From Aureimonas sp. AU12 (lineage in GTDB: Bacteria > Pseudomonadota > Alphaproteobacteria > Rhizobiales > Rhizobiaceae): a stretch of 64,000 nucleotides of DNA. Below are positions 37,912 to 46,870 of this stretch, one piece after another; position 1 is the first letter of the stretch, and each line of letters opens with the position of its first letter. The position numbers and the translations under genes are program-made. The stretch spans positions 1-64,000 of the forward strand of contig NZ_BBWH01000027.1 of assembly GCF_001463705.1 (NCBI RefSeq), written 5' to 3'. A model generated the notes under the pieces. It did not search any database. It was not told the DNA's origin and saw nothing but the letters and a program-made list of their open reading frames with translations.

Positions 37912-39258
37912 TTACGGCAGGGTCTTGCCGGCGTAGGTCTGCTCGAACCGGCGCAGGATCGCGTTGCCGCGAGTCGCGGCCTCGTCGAGCGAGGTCTGGA
38001 TGTCGGCATTCTCGATGAAGATCGCCTGGAGGCCGTTCGAGATCTCCTGGCGGACCTGCAGCAGGCCGCCGAGGCGCTGGCCGCGCGTCACCGGGGTCGG
38101 CGGCGTGAAGGTCAGGCTCTGGATGGCGAGCTCGCGGCCCTTGTAGGGCGCCTTGTCGTAGAAGCCTTCGCCGTTCAGGTAGTCGAAGCCGGACTGGCGC
38201 ACCGGGATGTAGCCGGTGACGGTGGACCAGGTGAGCGCTTCTTCCGGCTTGGCGATGAAGTTGTAGAAGGCCGCGGCCGCCTTGTACTCGGCATCCGACT
38301 TGCCGGCGATCGTCCAGAGCGAGGCGCCGCCGACGAGCGAGTTCCGGCGCTCGGTGCCCTCGTAGACCGGGAGCATCGCGACGTCCCAGTTCATCCCTTC
38401 CTTCGCGGTGCGGCCGATATTGCCGTGATCGCCGACGGAGGTCAGGATCGTCTGGCAGTCGCCGGCGGCGAAGGCCTCGACGAAGGTCTGGCCGGTCTCC
38501 TTGGACTTCAGGCGTGCCTCGCCGGCATCGTACCAGCCCTTGAGGTCGCGCACGAACTGGACCCACTTGCCCTTGTTGAAGACCATTTCGGCGCCGAGGC
38601 CGTCATAGCCGTTGTTCATCGTGGCGTTGGGCTCGCCGTGGACGGCGAGGAACTGCTCCTCGAGCTGCCAGACCTCATCGCGCGAGATGTTGAAGCCGAG
38701 CGGGCATTCGTAGCCGGCGGCCTTCAGCGCCTTGAAGTCGGCGGAGGCCTCTTCCCAGGTGGCCGGGCCGTGGTCCTTGCCGATCTTGGCGTAGGCATCC
38801 TTGTTCCAGTAGAGGAGCGCGGTCGAGGAGTTGAAGGGGAAGGAGTACATCTCTCCCTTCGAGGTCGCGTAATAGCTCTTGATGCCCGAGACGTAGTCGT
38901 CCCAGTTCACGTCGTAGCCATTGTCCTTCATCAGCTTGTTGGCCGGGTAGAAGGCGCCCGAGAGCATGATGTCGAGCGTGCCGGCATCGGAGACCTGCGC
39001 GATCGTCGGCTGCTGGCCGGCGCGGAAGGCCGCGATCGTGTTCTGCAGCGAGGCGTCGTAGGAGCCTTGGCTGGTACAGACGATCTGGTAGTCGCTCTGA
39101 CTGGCGTTGAAGCGGTCGCACTGCTCCTGCACGCGCTTGGAGATGTCGCCGCTGTTGCCGTACCAGAAGTCGATCTTGACCGGTGCCGCGAGGGCGGGAG
39201 CGGCCAGGGTGGCGGCGAGCGCAAGCGTGCTCACCGCGCCAAGGATCTTCGTCAGCAT
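37912..39258 (-). CDS. ugpB: Glycerol-3-phosphate/glycerophosphodiester binding protein
   Basis: 448 residues, type II CUT1 binding protein. Signal peptide MLTKILGAVSTLALAATLAA to ALAAP; the mature protein begins VKIDFWYGNSGDISKRVQEQ, followed by GSYDASLQNTIAAFRAG as in UgpB. Conserved FPFNSSTALLYWNKDAY lies in the ligand-cleft region. It captures glycerol 3-phosphate or glycerophosphodiesters. First gene of the operon; a Pho-box-like repeat is ~87 nt upstream. Confidence 0.85.
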   Translation of the reverse strand: MLTKILGAVSTLALAATLAAPALAAPVKIDFWYGNSGDISKRVQEQCDRFNASQSDYQIVCTSQGSYDASLQNTIAAFRAGQQPTIAQVSDAGTLDIMLSGAFYPANKLMKDNGYDVNWDDYVSGIKSYYATSKGEMYSFPFNSSTALLYWNKDAYAKIGKDHGPATWEEASADFKALKAAGYECPLGFNISRDEVWQLEEQFLAVHGEPNATMNNGYDGLGAEMVFNKGKWVQFVRDLKGWYDAGEARLKSKETGQTFVEAFAAGDCQTILTSVGDHGNIGRTAKEGMNWDVAMLPVYEGTERRNSLVGGASLWTIAGKSDAEYKAAAAFYNFIAKPEEALTWSTVTGYIPVRQSGFDYLNGEGFYDKAPYKGRELAIQSLTFTPPTPVTRGQRLGGLLQVRQEISNGLQAIFIENADIQTSLDEAATRGNAILRRFEQTYAGKTLP

Positions 39259-39564
39259 GAAAGCCTGTCCCGAAAAGAGAAATCGCCATCCCTCGTTCCG
39301 GGATGTCGGGACGGGCCAATAGGAGACGCGTCGGCGCCTGTACAATGAAGTTTGGATGACAGGTGGCTGCGTCGATATTTCTACCGTCGTCCAATAAGAC
39401 AGCAAGCGATAGAGATCTGTACAGTCTTTCCAAAGTCGTTGAATCGTCATCTGAGCGACATGCGAAGCGCGTAGGCGCTGGCCGCGTCGTGCCCCGACGC
39501 GGAGGCCCTCCTTCGTCGGCTCTCTCCCGCGCACAGTCTTTCCACACCGCTCAGCGAGCCCGCC
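39259..39564. other. Divergent ugpB / glycerophosphodiesterase promoter region
   Basis: 306 bp, AT-richer than its surroundings around 39320-39460. A Pho-box-like repeat for ugpB is annotated at 39345-39362. No clear box is seen for the rightward gene and no reading frame is supported. Confidence 0.55.
39345..39362 (-). promoter_or_regulatory. Pho-box-like repeat upstream of ugpB
   Basis: On the minus strand CTGTCAT-CCAA-ACTTCAT: the first 7-mer is a perfect PhoB repeat, the second matches only 4/7, with TCAT spaced exactly 11 bp. ugp genes belong to the Pho regulon in characterised bacteria. Confidence 0.5.
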
Positions 39565-40449
39565 ATGCCCCCTACGTCCGCGATCCAGCGATCCTTCTCC
39601 GAAGCGCCGCGAACCGTTTCCGCCGTCCTCTCGCTCGCCAATCCCGACGTGCTGGTGATCGCCCATCGCGGTGTCTGGGATATGGCCCCCGAAAATTCGC
39701 TGGCGGCGATCCGCGCGGCGATCGCGCTCGGCCTGGATATGGTGGAGATCGACGCCCGCCTCTCGCGCGACGGGACACCGGTGGTGATCCACGACGCGAC
39801 GCTCGATCGCACCACCGACCGGACCGGGGCAGTTGAGGCGTTCGACCTTGCCTCGCTGAAGGAGGCCCGGCTGCGCCAGGCGGAGGGCGGTGCCGACGCA
39901 GCCCTGACTGCCGAGTGCATCCCGACGCTTGCCGAAGCGCTGGAGGAGGCGCGCGGTCGCATTCTCGTCAACATCGACACCAAGCGGGACGAGGACCTCG
40001 CGGCGATCTCGGCGGTGGCGCTCGATCTCGGGCTCGGCGAGGGCGTCCTGATCAAGGCTGCGGTCGACCCGGCGAGTGCGGCGGCGCTGGATCGCGATCA
40101 CCTCGCCTTCGGCCCGCTGCCGTTCATGCCGCTTCTGACCGCCCGAGAGGGCCGGTTCGCTGACGACATTGCCCGCTTGGCGCCGCTGCGCCCGATGATG
40201 GTGGAATGCAACGCCGAGGGCATCGCGGCGCTGGCGGAAGGGCGCGAGGCGCTCAAGGCGGGCGGGATCCGCCTCTGGGTCAACTCGCTTGACTGTTCCC
40301 ATATCGCGGGCTTCTCCGACACCAAAGCGCTCCCGGATCCGCAGGCGGTCTGGGGTGCGCTTCTGGAGGCCGGCGTCACCGCCATCCAGACCGACCGGGC
40401 GAACGAACTCGTCGCGTTCCTCGTCGCGGTCGGGCGGCGCCAGGCATGA
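39565..40449 (+). CDS. Glycerophosphodiester phosphodiesterase
   Basis: 294 residues, GDPD TIM barrel. Catalytic and metal residues appear in IAHRGVWDMAPENS, DMVEIDARLSRDGTPVVIHDATLDRTT and NIDTK. No signal peptide, so it is cytoplasmic like UgpQ. It hydrolyses imported glycerophosphodiesters to glycerol 3-phosphate plus an alcohol, or possibly a phosphorylated alcohol. It is divergent from ugpB and overlaps the next gene by ATGA. Confidence 0.88.
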   Translation: MPPTSAIQRSFSEAPRTVSAVLSLANPDVLVIAHRGVWDMAPENSLAAIRAAIALGLDMVEIDARLSRDGTPVVIHDATLDRTTDRTGAVEAFDLASLKEARLRQAEGGADAALTAECIPTLAEALEEARGRILVNIDTKRDEDLAAISAVALDLGLGEGVLIKAAVDPASAAALDRDHLAFGPLPFMPLLTAREGRFADDIARLAPLRPMMVECNAEGIAALAEGREALKAGGIRLWVNSLDCSHIAGFSDTKALPDPQAVWGALLEAGVTAIQTDRANELVAFLVAVGRRQA

Positions 40450-41201
40450 GCACGCCCCACGATCTCGCCGCCCGCCGCGAGGCCGCGATCGCGGTCGTCG
40501 AGGAGGCCGCGCGCGAGGCTCTCGCCGTGTTCGAACAGCGCGCGACCCTCGCAGTCGACGCCAAGCGACCGCAGGACTTCGTCTCCAGCGCCGATCTCGC
40601 CATCGAAGCGCTGGTGCGCCGGCGGCTGGCGGAGCGCTTTCCCGGCGAGGCGGTGGTGGGCGAGGAGGAGGGGGGTGAGGCCGGCCCGGCCTACTGGATC
40701 GTCGATCCCATCGACGGCACCTCGAACTTCCTCGCGGGCTCGCCGCTCTGGGGCGTGTCGCTCGGCTACGTCGTCGACGACGTTCCGATCGTCGGGGCGG
40801 TCGCCGCGCCGGTTCTCGGCGAACTCTTCGCGGCGGCCGACGGGCTCGGCATCCTGCGCAACGGCCAGCCGTTCACCCGTCCCGCGCCGCTGGCGGACCT
40901 TCGCCTCGTCTCGATGGGCGACAGCATGGACGACGACCTCGACGCGAGCCTTGTCCTCCACGGCTGGCTGCGACGGGCCGGCTGGGTGGTCGAGGCGTTC
41001 CATTCGACGTCGGTGTCGATGCTGTTCGCCGCCACCGGGCGCTTCGACGGGCATATCCAACCGGTCACCACGATGTGGGACATTGCCGGCGGCGCCGCGA
41101 TCTGCCGCGAGGCCGGGCTCGACGTCAGGATCCGCCGGAACGCGGATGGCGGCTATGGCATTTGGGCGGGCACGCCGGCCCTTCATGCCTGCATCGGCTG
41201 A
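40446..41201 (+). CDS. Inositol-monophosphatase-family phosphatase
   Basis: 251 residues, lithium-sensitive phosphatase fold. Motif 1 GEEEG with the metal-binding WIVDPIDGTSNFL, and motif 2 WDIAGGAAICREAG near the C-terminus, are intact. It dephosphorylates inositol phosphates or related sugar phosphates. It is translationally coupled to the GDPD gene, so its substrate may be a product of glycerophosphodiester breakdown. Confidence 0.87.
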   Translation: MSTPHDLAARREAAIAVVEEAAREALAVFEQRATLAVDAKRPQDFVSSADLAIEALVRRRLAERFPGEAVVGEEEGGEAGPAYWIVDPIDGTSNFLAGSPLWGVSLGYVVDDVPIVGAVAAPVLGELFAAADGLGILRNGQPFTRPAPLADLRLVSMGDSMDDDLDASLVLHGWLRRAGWVVEAFHSTSVSMLFAATGRFDGHIQPVTTMWDIAGGAAICREAGLDVRIRRNADGGYGIWAGTPALHACIG

Positions 41202-41238
41202 ACGGGCGTGACATGTTTCGTCGAACGCTGAAGAACGA

Positions 41239-41280
41239 TGCGCTCCCGGCGATCCCGTTTTCGGAAGGGCTGGGAGCGCA
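41239..41280. terminator. Hairpin between convergent genes
   Basis: TGCGCTCCC and GGGAGCGCA (9 bp) enclose a 24-base loop that can pair further, between the phosphatase stop (41201) and the small minus-strand gene stop (41304). Confidence 0.45.
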
Positions 41281-41303
41281 GATCGTTCGAGAGGCGGCGC
41301 CGG

Positions 41304-41483
41304 TCAGGAGGCCGCGTCGTCGGCCTTCATCTGACCGGCCGTGCCGTCCTTCGTGCCGCGGTCGTGGCCCTTATCGGCGATGATGCCCTTGGCCTCGTCG
41401 AGGGAGATGTTGTGCTTGGCGGCGAGCTCCTCGGCTTCGAGGTCCGGTGCTTCTTGGGCCGCGCTGTTCGGGGTGTTGGACAT
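41304..41483 (-). CDS. Small hypothetical protein (59 aa)
   Basis: Starts MSNTPNSAAQEAPDLEAEELA. Hydrophilic, acidic first half, then AKHNISLDEAKGIIADKGHDR, which resembles short DUF3606-like proteins common in Hyphomicrobiales, without certainty. No membrane segment. GGGAGATCAC precedes the ATG on the minus strand. Function unknown. Confidence 0.6.
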   Translation of the reverse strand: MSNTPNSAAQEAPDLEAEELAAKHNISLDEAKGIIADKGHDRGTKDGTAGQMKADDAAS

Positions 41484-41663
41484 GTGATCTCCCATAGCTA
41501 ATGAGAGACAACGCCTGGGCCAGGCGTTGGTGCCGCGATCCCCGGCGCAAGTCGGTGTGAGGATGGGCCATGGCCGGATCCGCTGCGTCGGAACGCCGTG
41601 ACGCAGGGCGGGAACCCGCGAACGGGCTCGGCGATTGGCCGGTGAAGCCAACGGAGCCCACCG

Positions 41664-42062
41664 ATGATCTACATCGTCGCCAACGCCTTCGCCATTCTGG
41701 CAGCCACCCTCGCCGGGCTTGTCCTCGGTGCCCTGTGGTGGCGGGTCTTCGGCGATCGGACGGTGCCGTCCGCCGCTTCTCTTCCCTTCGTCATCGTCTC
41801 CTTCGTCGCCGAGTTCTGGCTCGCCTCGATCCTCGCGGGCGCCCTGATCCTGGCGCCGCCGCAGGCCGGCCTCTGGGTGATGACGATCGCCACCCCCATC
41901 GTCATCTGGATCGGCTTCGTGCTTCCCGCCTTCGTCGTCGCTCTCGGTCGGCGCCGGACATCGATCGGGTCGATCGCCGTCGAGACCGGCCATTGGCTCG
42001 GCGTCATGCTACTGCAGGCGATCGTCCTGCAGGCGATCGGGCTGATCAATCCCGCAGGCTGA
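41664..42062 (+). CDS. DUF1761-like small membrane protein
   Basis: 132 residues with four hydrophobic segments (about 4-26, 43-64, 70-94, 108-128). The layout MIYIVANAFAILAATLAGLVLGALWW fits the DUF1761 family. Predicted inner-membrane protein of unknown function. Monocistronic, convergent with the AraC-type regulator (26 nt). Confidence 0.7.
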   Translation: MIYIVANAFAILAATLAGLVLGALWWRVFGDRTVPSAASLPFVIVSFVAEFWLASILAGALILAPPQAGLWVMTIATPIVIWIGFVLPAFVVALGRRRTSIGSIAVETGHWLGVMLLQAIVLQAIGLINPAG

Positions 42063-42088
42063 CGGGCAAGGAAGGGCCGCTCGTCGTT

Positions 42089-43063
42089 TCAGCCGACCGC
42101 GAAGCGCCGCCGGTACTCGTTGGGGCTGAGGCCTGTCTGCCGCAGGAAGATCTTGCGGAAGGCGGAGGCGTCGCCGTAGCCGACGTCCCAGGCGATCTGC
42201 TCGACCGGACGGCGCGTCAGCTCCAGGTCCTCGCGCGCCCTCGCGATGCGGATCGCCTGCGCATATTCGGTCGGCCGCAGCCCCGAGGCCTTCTTGAAGC
42301 GCCGCAGGAAGGTACGCTCCTCCAGCCCTGCCAGCGCAAGAAGGCTTGCCAGGGCATGATCCCTGGCGTGGGTCGCATGCAGCCAGTGCTGCACCTTGAG
42401 GATCGCGGCGTCGCCATGGTCGAGGCGCGGCACGAAGCGGCCGAAGGGCTTCTGCTCGCGTCCCGGCGGATCGATGAGGAGAAAACGCGCGGTGTCCAGC
42501 ATCGCGGAGGGGCCGAGCAGGCGTTCCACGAGCGTCAGGCCGAGATCCGTCCAGGCGAGGATGCCCCCGGCGGTGATGATGTCGCCCTCGTCGATCACCA
42601 TGCGGTCGGCATCGACCCGCACCGCCGGAAAGCGGGCGGCGAGTTCGGCGGCGAAGAACCAGTGCGTCGTGGCGCGCCGCCCTTCCAGCAGCCCGGTCCG
42701 TCCGAGCACGAAAGCGCCGGCGCAGACCGAGCAGAGCGTGGTGCCGCCGGCATGCGCTTCGGTCAGCCAGCGCACGCCGGCGTCGATCGCTCGGATCTCG
42801 CCGGGCACGACGAGGCTCGGCGGAATGATGACATGCGACAGGCGGTGCGGGGCGCCCGGATGGCTGTCGAAGACGCAGGCCGGCTCACCCTCCTCGTCCA
42901 CGCGCCAGTGCGACACCCGGATCACGCGGCGCTCACGGCCGGCCCCCGCCGCGATCATGGAGCCGGATATATGGAAGAGGTCGGTCAGTCCATGAACGGC
43001 GGACAGCTGCGCGTCGGGATAGATCAGCAGTCCGATTTCGGAGACGATGCTGCTGTTGGACAT
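42089..43063 (-). CDS. GlxA-type AraC regulator (DJ-1/PfpI-like + AraC)
   Basis: 324 residues. The N-terminal DJ-1/PfpI-like domain (~8-190) has the elbow segment CSVCAGAFVLGRTGLLEGRRATTHW; the C-terminal AraC domain has two helix-turn-helices, the second in DVGYGDASAFRKIFLRQTGLSPNEYRRRF. GlxA/FtrA proteins are transcriptional activators. It is divergent from a secreted alpha/beta hydrolase gene, a likely target. Ligand unknown. Confidence 0.85.
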   Translation of the reverse strand: MSNSSIVSEIGLLIYPDAQLSAVHGLTDLFHISGSMIAAGAGRERRVIRVSHWRVDEEGEPACVFDSHPGAPHRLSHVIIPPSLVVPGEIRAIDAGVRWLTEAHAGGTTLCSVCAGAFVLGRTGLLEGRRATTHWFFAAELAARFPAVRVDADRMVIDEGDIITAGGILAWTDLGLTLVERLLGPSAMLDTARFLLIDPPGREQKPFGRFVPRLDHGDAAILKVQHWLHATHARDHALASLLALAGLEERTFLRRFKKASGLRPTEYAQAIRIARAREDLELTRRPVEQIAWDVGYGDASAFRKIFLRQTGLSPNEYRRRFAVG

Positions 43064-43187
43064 GGTTTGTCGGTTCCGCCTCGGTCAATGTCGGTTTCGC
43101 CAGTCCCGGCGCTGCCTGGCAAGGCCTATATCGGTCTCCGCGAGCGACAGCCAATCCGCTCCGCGAGAACCGCAAGGGAAACCGTCC

Positions 43188-43946
43188 ATGACCACGTTCC
43201 GCAATGCCACCATCGCCCTCGCCGCCGTCCTCTTCGCCTCCGCCGCCATGGCCGCGCCCGCCTTCGCCGAGGCCAGGAACATCGTGCTGGTCCACGGCGC
43301 GCTCGTCGACGGCTCGGGCTGGCGCGGCGTCTACGACATCCTCAAGCGTGACGGCTATCATGTCAGCATCGTTCAGCAGCCGCTGACCGGGCTCGATCAG
43401 GACGTCGCCGCGACCAAGCGGGTGCTCGAGCGCCAGGACGGCGATACGGTGCTCGTCGGCCATTCCTACGGCGGCACGATCATCACCGCGGCCGGCGACG
43501 ACCCGAAGGTGAAGGCGCTCGTCTACGTGGCGGCGCTGCAGCCGGAGAAGGGCGAGACGACCGGTGGGCTCGTCCAGTCGATGCCCTCGCCCTCCAACGA
43601 CATCAAGCCGACGCCGGACGGCTTCCTCTTCCTCGACCCCGCCAAGTTCGCCGCCGATTTCGGCGCCGACCTGCCGAAGGACCAGGTCGAGTTCATGGCG
43701 AACGCGCAGATGCCGGTGGCGGTCGCCGCCTTCACGGCGCCGGTGCCGGTGGCCTCCTGGCACGACAAGCCCAGCTACGGCATCGTCGCCAGGAACGACA
43801 TGACGCTGAGCCCCGACCTCCAGCGCTCGATGTACAAGCGCTCCGGCGCCAAGGTGACCGAGATCGCCGGCAGCCACGCGCTCTACATCTCGCAGGCCGA
43901 GGCCGTCGCCAAGGTGATCGAGGAGGCCGCCAAGGCCGTGAAGTAA
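43188..43946 (+). CDS. Secreted alpha/beta hydrolase
   Basis: 252 residues. Signal peptide MTTFRNATIALAAVLFASAA ends at AFAEA; mature NIVLVHGALVDGSGWRGVY has the oxyanion HG motif. The nucleophile is in GHSYGG and a late catalytic His in GSHALYIS. It resembles esterase/salicylate-esterase-like hydrolases (EstC/MhpC type); the substrate is unknown. Probably periplasmic. The promoter is shared with the divergent GlxA-type regulator. Confidence 0.83.
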   Translation: MTTFRNATIALAAVLFASAAMAAPAFAEARNIVLVHGALVDGSGWRGVYDILKRDGYHVSIVQQPLTGLDQDVAATKRVLERQDGDTVLVGHSYGGTIITAAGDDPKVKALVYVAALQPEKGETTGGLVQSMPSPSNDIKPTPDGFLFLDPAKFAADFGADLPKDQVEFMANAQMPVAVAAFTAPVPVASWHDKPSYGIVARNDMTLSPDLQRSMYKRSGAKVTEIAGSHALYISQAEAVAKVIEEAAKAVK

Positions 43947-44584
43947 GAGCCTGCAGAGCGGGGGCGGCTGGCGACGGTTGCCCCCACGCTCCGTCAGGGC
44001 ATCAACTGGTCAGGCAGCATGAGGTGTGGCGCACGTCCTCGCGGACCTTGCTGACCGCGCCGAGCCGCTCGGTCGCCTGCGCCTGCGCCTGCCGACTGCC
44101 GCGAAGGCTCGCCGGCCGGAGCCCGCAAGGTGAGGCGCCGCCGCCTGATCGCCGTCCCGAACGCGTCAGACGCGTGGACGGCAGGCTTGTTCAGCGGCGT
44201 TCCGAAGGGAGTTTTGGACACACCATTGGAGGCCGCACAGGCGTCGTGTGAGGGCCGAGGCCGGCATATTGCCTTCAGCGTGGCGGAGATGCCGACGCGC
44301 CGTTATGAGCGTATGCTTTTCGGACAGCGCTTCGGCGAACTTCGAGAGGCGAGAGGCGAGAGGCGAAGGCCGGCGTCAGTTGGATGCGTGATGCGTTGCG
44401 GACCCAATGGCACCGCCGGTCGACTAGACGCGCCGAACACCGTCTGCGTCGCCGCCAAGGAGCGCCGGTCCGAGCGGTCTTTCCGGTGCGGTAGCCTGCG
44501 ACAAGCGGGACCGACCGCGACGGTGCGCCGCGGCGACCGACCGGCCGTCGCCGCGTTTCCTTCCGTGCAACACGGGGACCACCG
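43947..44584. other. 638-bp stretch without a supported gene
   Basis: Open frames on both strands here are Arg/Pro-rich and lack a ribosome-binding site or domain signal. A small direct repeat (GAGAGGC units, ~44346-44362) is present. No tRNA, operator or mobile element is recognised. It may be a decayed gene or carry an RNA I cannot see. Confidence 0.4.
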
Positions 44585-44827
44585 ATGACCAACGACACCG
44601 CCATTCAAGCCCGCCGCCGCGAGATCGCCGCCGAGCATGTCCTGTTCAAGCTGATCGAATATGTCGAGGCCCGCCAGCCTGGGCTACTCGACTTCATCGA
44701 GGGCAGCCTCGATCATCTCGGCGATCCCGCCCGCGACGAGACCAAGGACGACGAGGCCGTGCGGGCCATCGCCCGCAAGATGGTGGCGGGCGCCCGCCGC
44801 GAAGGGGCCGACCGGCCGAAGGGCTGA
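44585..44827 (+). CDS. Small hypothetical protein (80 aa)
   Basis: MTNDTAIQARRREIAAEHVLFKLIEYVEARQPGLLDFIEGS, then an Asp/Glu/Lys-rich segment (ARDETKDDEAVRAIARKMVAG). Predicted helical and soluble; composition looks coding. The family is not recognised. Upstream ACGGGGACCACCG could serve as a weak ribosome-binding site. Confidence 0.55.
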   Translation: MTNDTAIQARRREIAAEHVLFKLIEYVEARQPGLLDFIEGSLDHLGDPARDETKDDEAVRAIARKMVAGARREGADRPKG

Positions 44828-45104
44828 GACGACGGCCTGGTTCTGCCGGTCGACGAAGATGATCGCGGCCGGCACTTTCTGACGAGCACGGGCGGTACTG
44901 TCACGGTGGCCCGCCCTCGGTCCGCGAGCGATCCGCGTCGGGATCGATCTCGCCCATCGTCGTGACATACGAAGGCGACTGCCGCCTTGCCGCAGGTTCG
45001 GCCTCCTTGACACTTTCGTGATGGGCCCTCTGTTCATCGACAGCATCCCGCGTGATCGAGGACTTTGAATTTTGGATATCGCAGCCCCGCAGACGAGGTT
45101 CGCC

Positions 45105-46565
45105 ATGGACGTCTCCGAAGCCGAGGGCACGGCGATCACGGACAGTGCGCCGGCGGTCGTCCTGGCGCCGGCCGAGGCGTTTCCGATGATCGATCTGCGG
45201 GCCAAGGGCGAACCGTGGGAGCGCCGTCGTGCCATCGGCAAGCAGTTGCGCGCCAAGGTGCCCCATGCCGTCCACGCCGAACCCGTGCCGATGGACGGGC
45301 GCCCCGATCCCGTGGATCTGATCGAGCGATCCAATCTCGGGCGACAGTCGCGCCTGATCCCGCTTCGCATGGCGCGCATGGCGGAATCGCCCTTCGCCTT
45401 CCTGCGGGGTGCCGCCAGCGTCATGGCCCACGACCTCTCGCGAACGCCGCGCAGCGGCATCAACGTCGTGATGAACGGCGACGCGCATATCAGCAATTTC
45501 GGCCTCTTCGGCACGCCGCAGCGCGACGTCGTGCTCGATCTCAACGACTTCGACGAGGTGACGATCGGCCCTTGGGAATGGGACCTGAAGCGCCTCGTCG
45601 CCAGCCTTAACGTCGTGGCGCGTGAGCAGGGCGTCAGCCGCAGCGAGCGCCGGAGGATCGTCGGCAGCTGCGTCGCGGGCTATCGCCGCTCCATGCTGGA
45701 TCTCGCGCCGCGCGGACCGATCGACGTCTGGCATCGCGCCGCACGCGCCGACAAGCTCGATTTCAACGGCATCGAGATCGACCAGGATTCGCAGCTGGCG
45801 CTGCGCAAGGCCGTCGAGAAGGCCCGCCGGCGCGACAATGCCGCGTTGCTGGAGAAGGTCGGCGAACGTCAGGTCGATGGCGGCTGGCGCTTCCGGCTGG
45901 ATCCACCCATCCTCACGGCCGTCGACGAGGCGACGCGCGAGGCGGTGATATCCGGGCTGGAGCACTATGCCGAGTCCCTGCCGCGCGAGCGCCGCTTCAT
46001 GCTCAGCCGCTATCACGTCGTCGACGTGGTGCACCGTGTGGTCGGCGTCGGCAGCGTCGGGACAAGAGCGTATCTGGCGCTCCTGTTCGGCAATTCCGAT
46101 CAGGACGCGCTGTTCCTGCAGGTGAAGGAGGCGATCGCCCCCTCGCATGCGCCCTTCGTTCCCGCGCTGCCCGATCCTTACGGCTCGCATGACGGGGCGC
46201 GCGTCGTCTACGGTCAGCGGCTGCTGCAGGCGGTCGGCGATCCGCTGCTCGGCTGGACGACGATCGACGACCGGCCGTTCTACGTGCGCCAGATGAAGAA
46301 CATGAAGGGCGAGATCCCGCATTCCCTGCTGAGCGGGCGCTCCCTGGTCTTCTTCGCCTTCGGCTATGGCGCCCTGCTGGCGCGCGCTCACGCCCGAACC
46401 GGCGATGCCGCAGCGATCGCAGGCTATTGCGGCGGCGTCGAAAGCCATGGGTTCGACAACGCGCTGGCCGACTGGGCAGAAGGCTACGGCGACCAGAACG
46501 CGCTCGACCACCAGGCCCTCGTCGATGCGATCGCCCGCAATGGGGCATCCGACGCGTCGGCGTAG
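45105..46565 (+). CDS. DUF2252 family protein
   Basis: 486 residues. The kinase-like core motifs of DUF2252 are visible: NVVMNGDAHISNFGLFG, VLDLNDFDEVTIGPWEWDLKRL and a late FYVRQMKNMKG. The fold resembles aminoglycoside phosphotransferase/HipA-like kinases, but no activity is known to me. ATG 45105 follows GACGAGG; a TTG at 45072 in the same frame would add 11 residues. Monocistronic, no signal peptide. Confidence 0.83.
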   Translation: MDVSEAEGTAITDSAPAVVLAPAEAFPMIDLRAKGEPWERRRAIGKQLRAKVPHAVHAEPVPMDGRPDPVDLIERSNLGRQSRLIPLRMARMAESPFAFLRGAASVMAHDLSRTPRSGINVVMNGDAHISNFGLFGTPQRDVVLDLNDFDEVTIGPWEWDLKRLVASLNVVAREQGVSRSERRRIVGSCVAGYRRSMLDLAPRGPIDVWHRAARADKLDFNGIEIDQDSQLALRKAVEKARRRDNAALLEKVGERQVDGGWRFRLDPPILTAVDEATREAVISGLEHYAESLPRERRFMLSRYHVVDVVHRVVGVGSVGTRAYLALLFGNSDQDALFLQVKEAIAPSHAPFVPALPDPYGSHDGARVVYGQRLLQAVGDPLLGWTTIDDRPFYVRQMKNMKGEIPHSLLSGRSLVFFAFGYGALLARAHARTGDAAAIAGYCGGVESHGFDNALADWAEGYGDQNALDHQALVDAIARNGASDASA

Positions 46566-46870
46566 CTTGAGGGCAGCATTCGATCTGAAGCCGGGTGGGG
46601 GATGGCCGGCCGGTCGCGAGGACGGGCGGCCGTGTCATCCGGAAGGATGGCCCGGGCGGGCGTTCGCGATCGTGGCGGGCGACGGGCACCCGTCGGGCGT
46701 CACACAGTCGTCTTGAGCCGTTGCCGGCGGAAACGTGTGGTCTTTGTTTCGATCCGCGATAGGCACGACGCTTACAAACCTCGAGTTTTGCGAGCGTTTG
46801 CGTCATGCACGACCGATCGGAACGGGGGCGGTTTGCCCCGTTCCGATCGTGCTTCTCGCTCGGCGTCGGA
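46566..46870. other. Intergenic region between convergent genes
   Basis: 305 bp between the DUF2252 stop and the binding-protein stop. It contains a strong hairpin at 46814-46849; the rest shows no supported gene. Confidence 0.55.
46814..46849. terminator. Terminator hairpin of the second CUT2 operon
   Basis: A perfect 14-bp stem (CGATCGGAACGGGG and complement) with an 8-base loop lies 21 nt past the binding-protein stop on the minus strand. It ends the ATPase-permease-binding protein operon. Confidence 0.7.

Noticed and set aside
43994..44588. Open frames of 75 to 152 codons on both strands
   Set aside because: Arg/Pro-rich, no ribosome-binding site, no domain, mutually overlapping.
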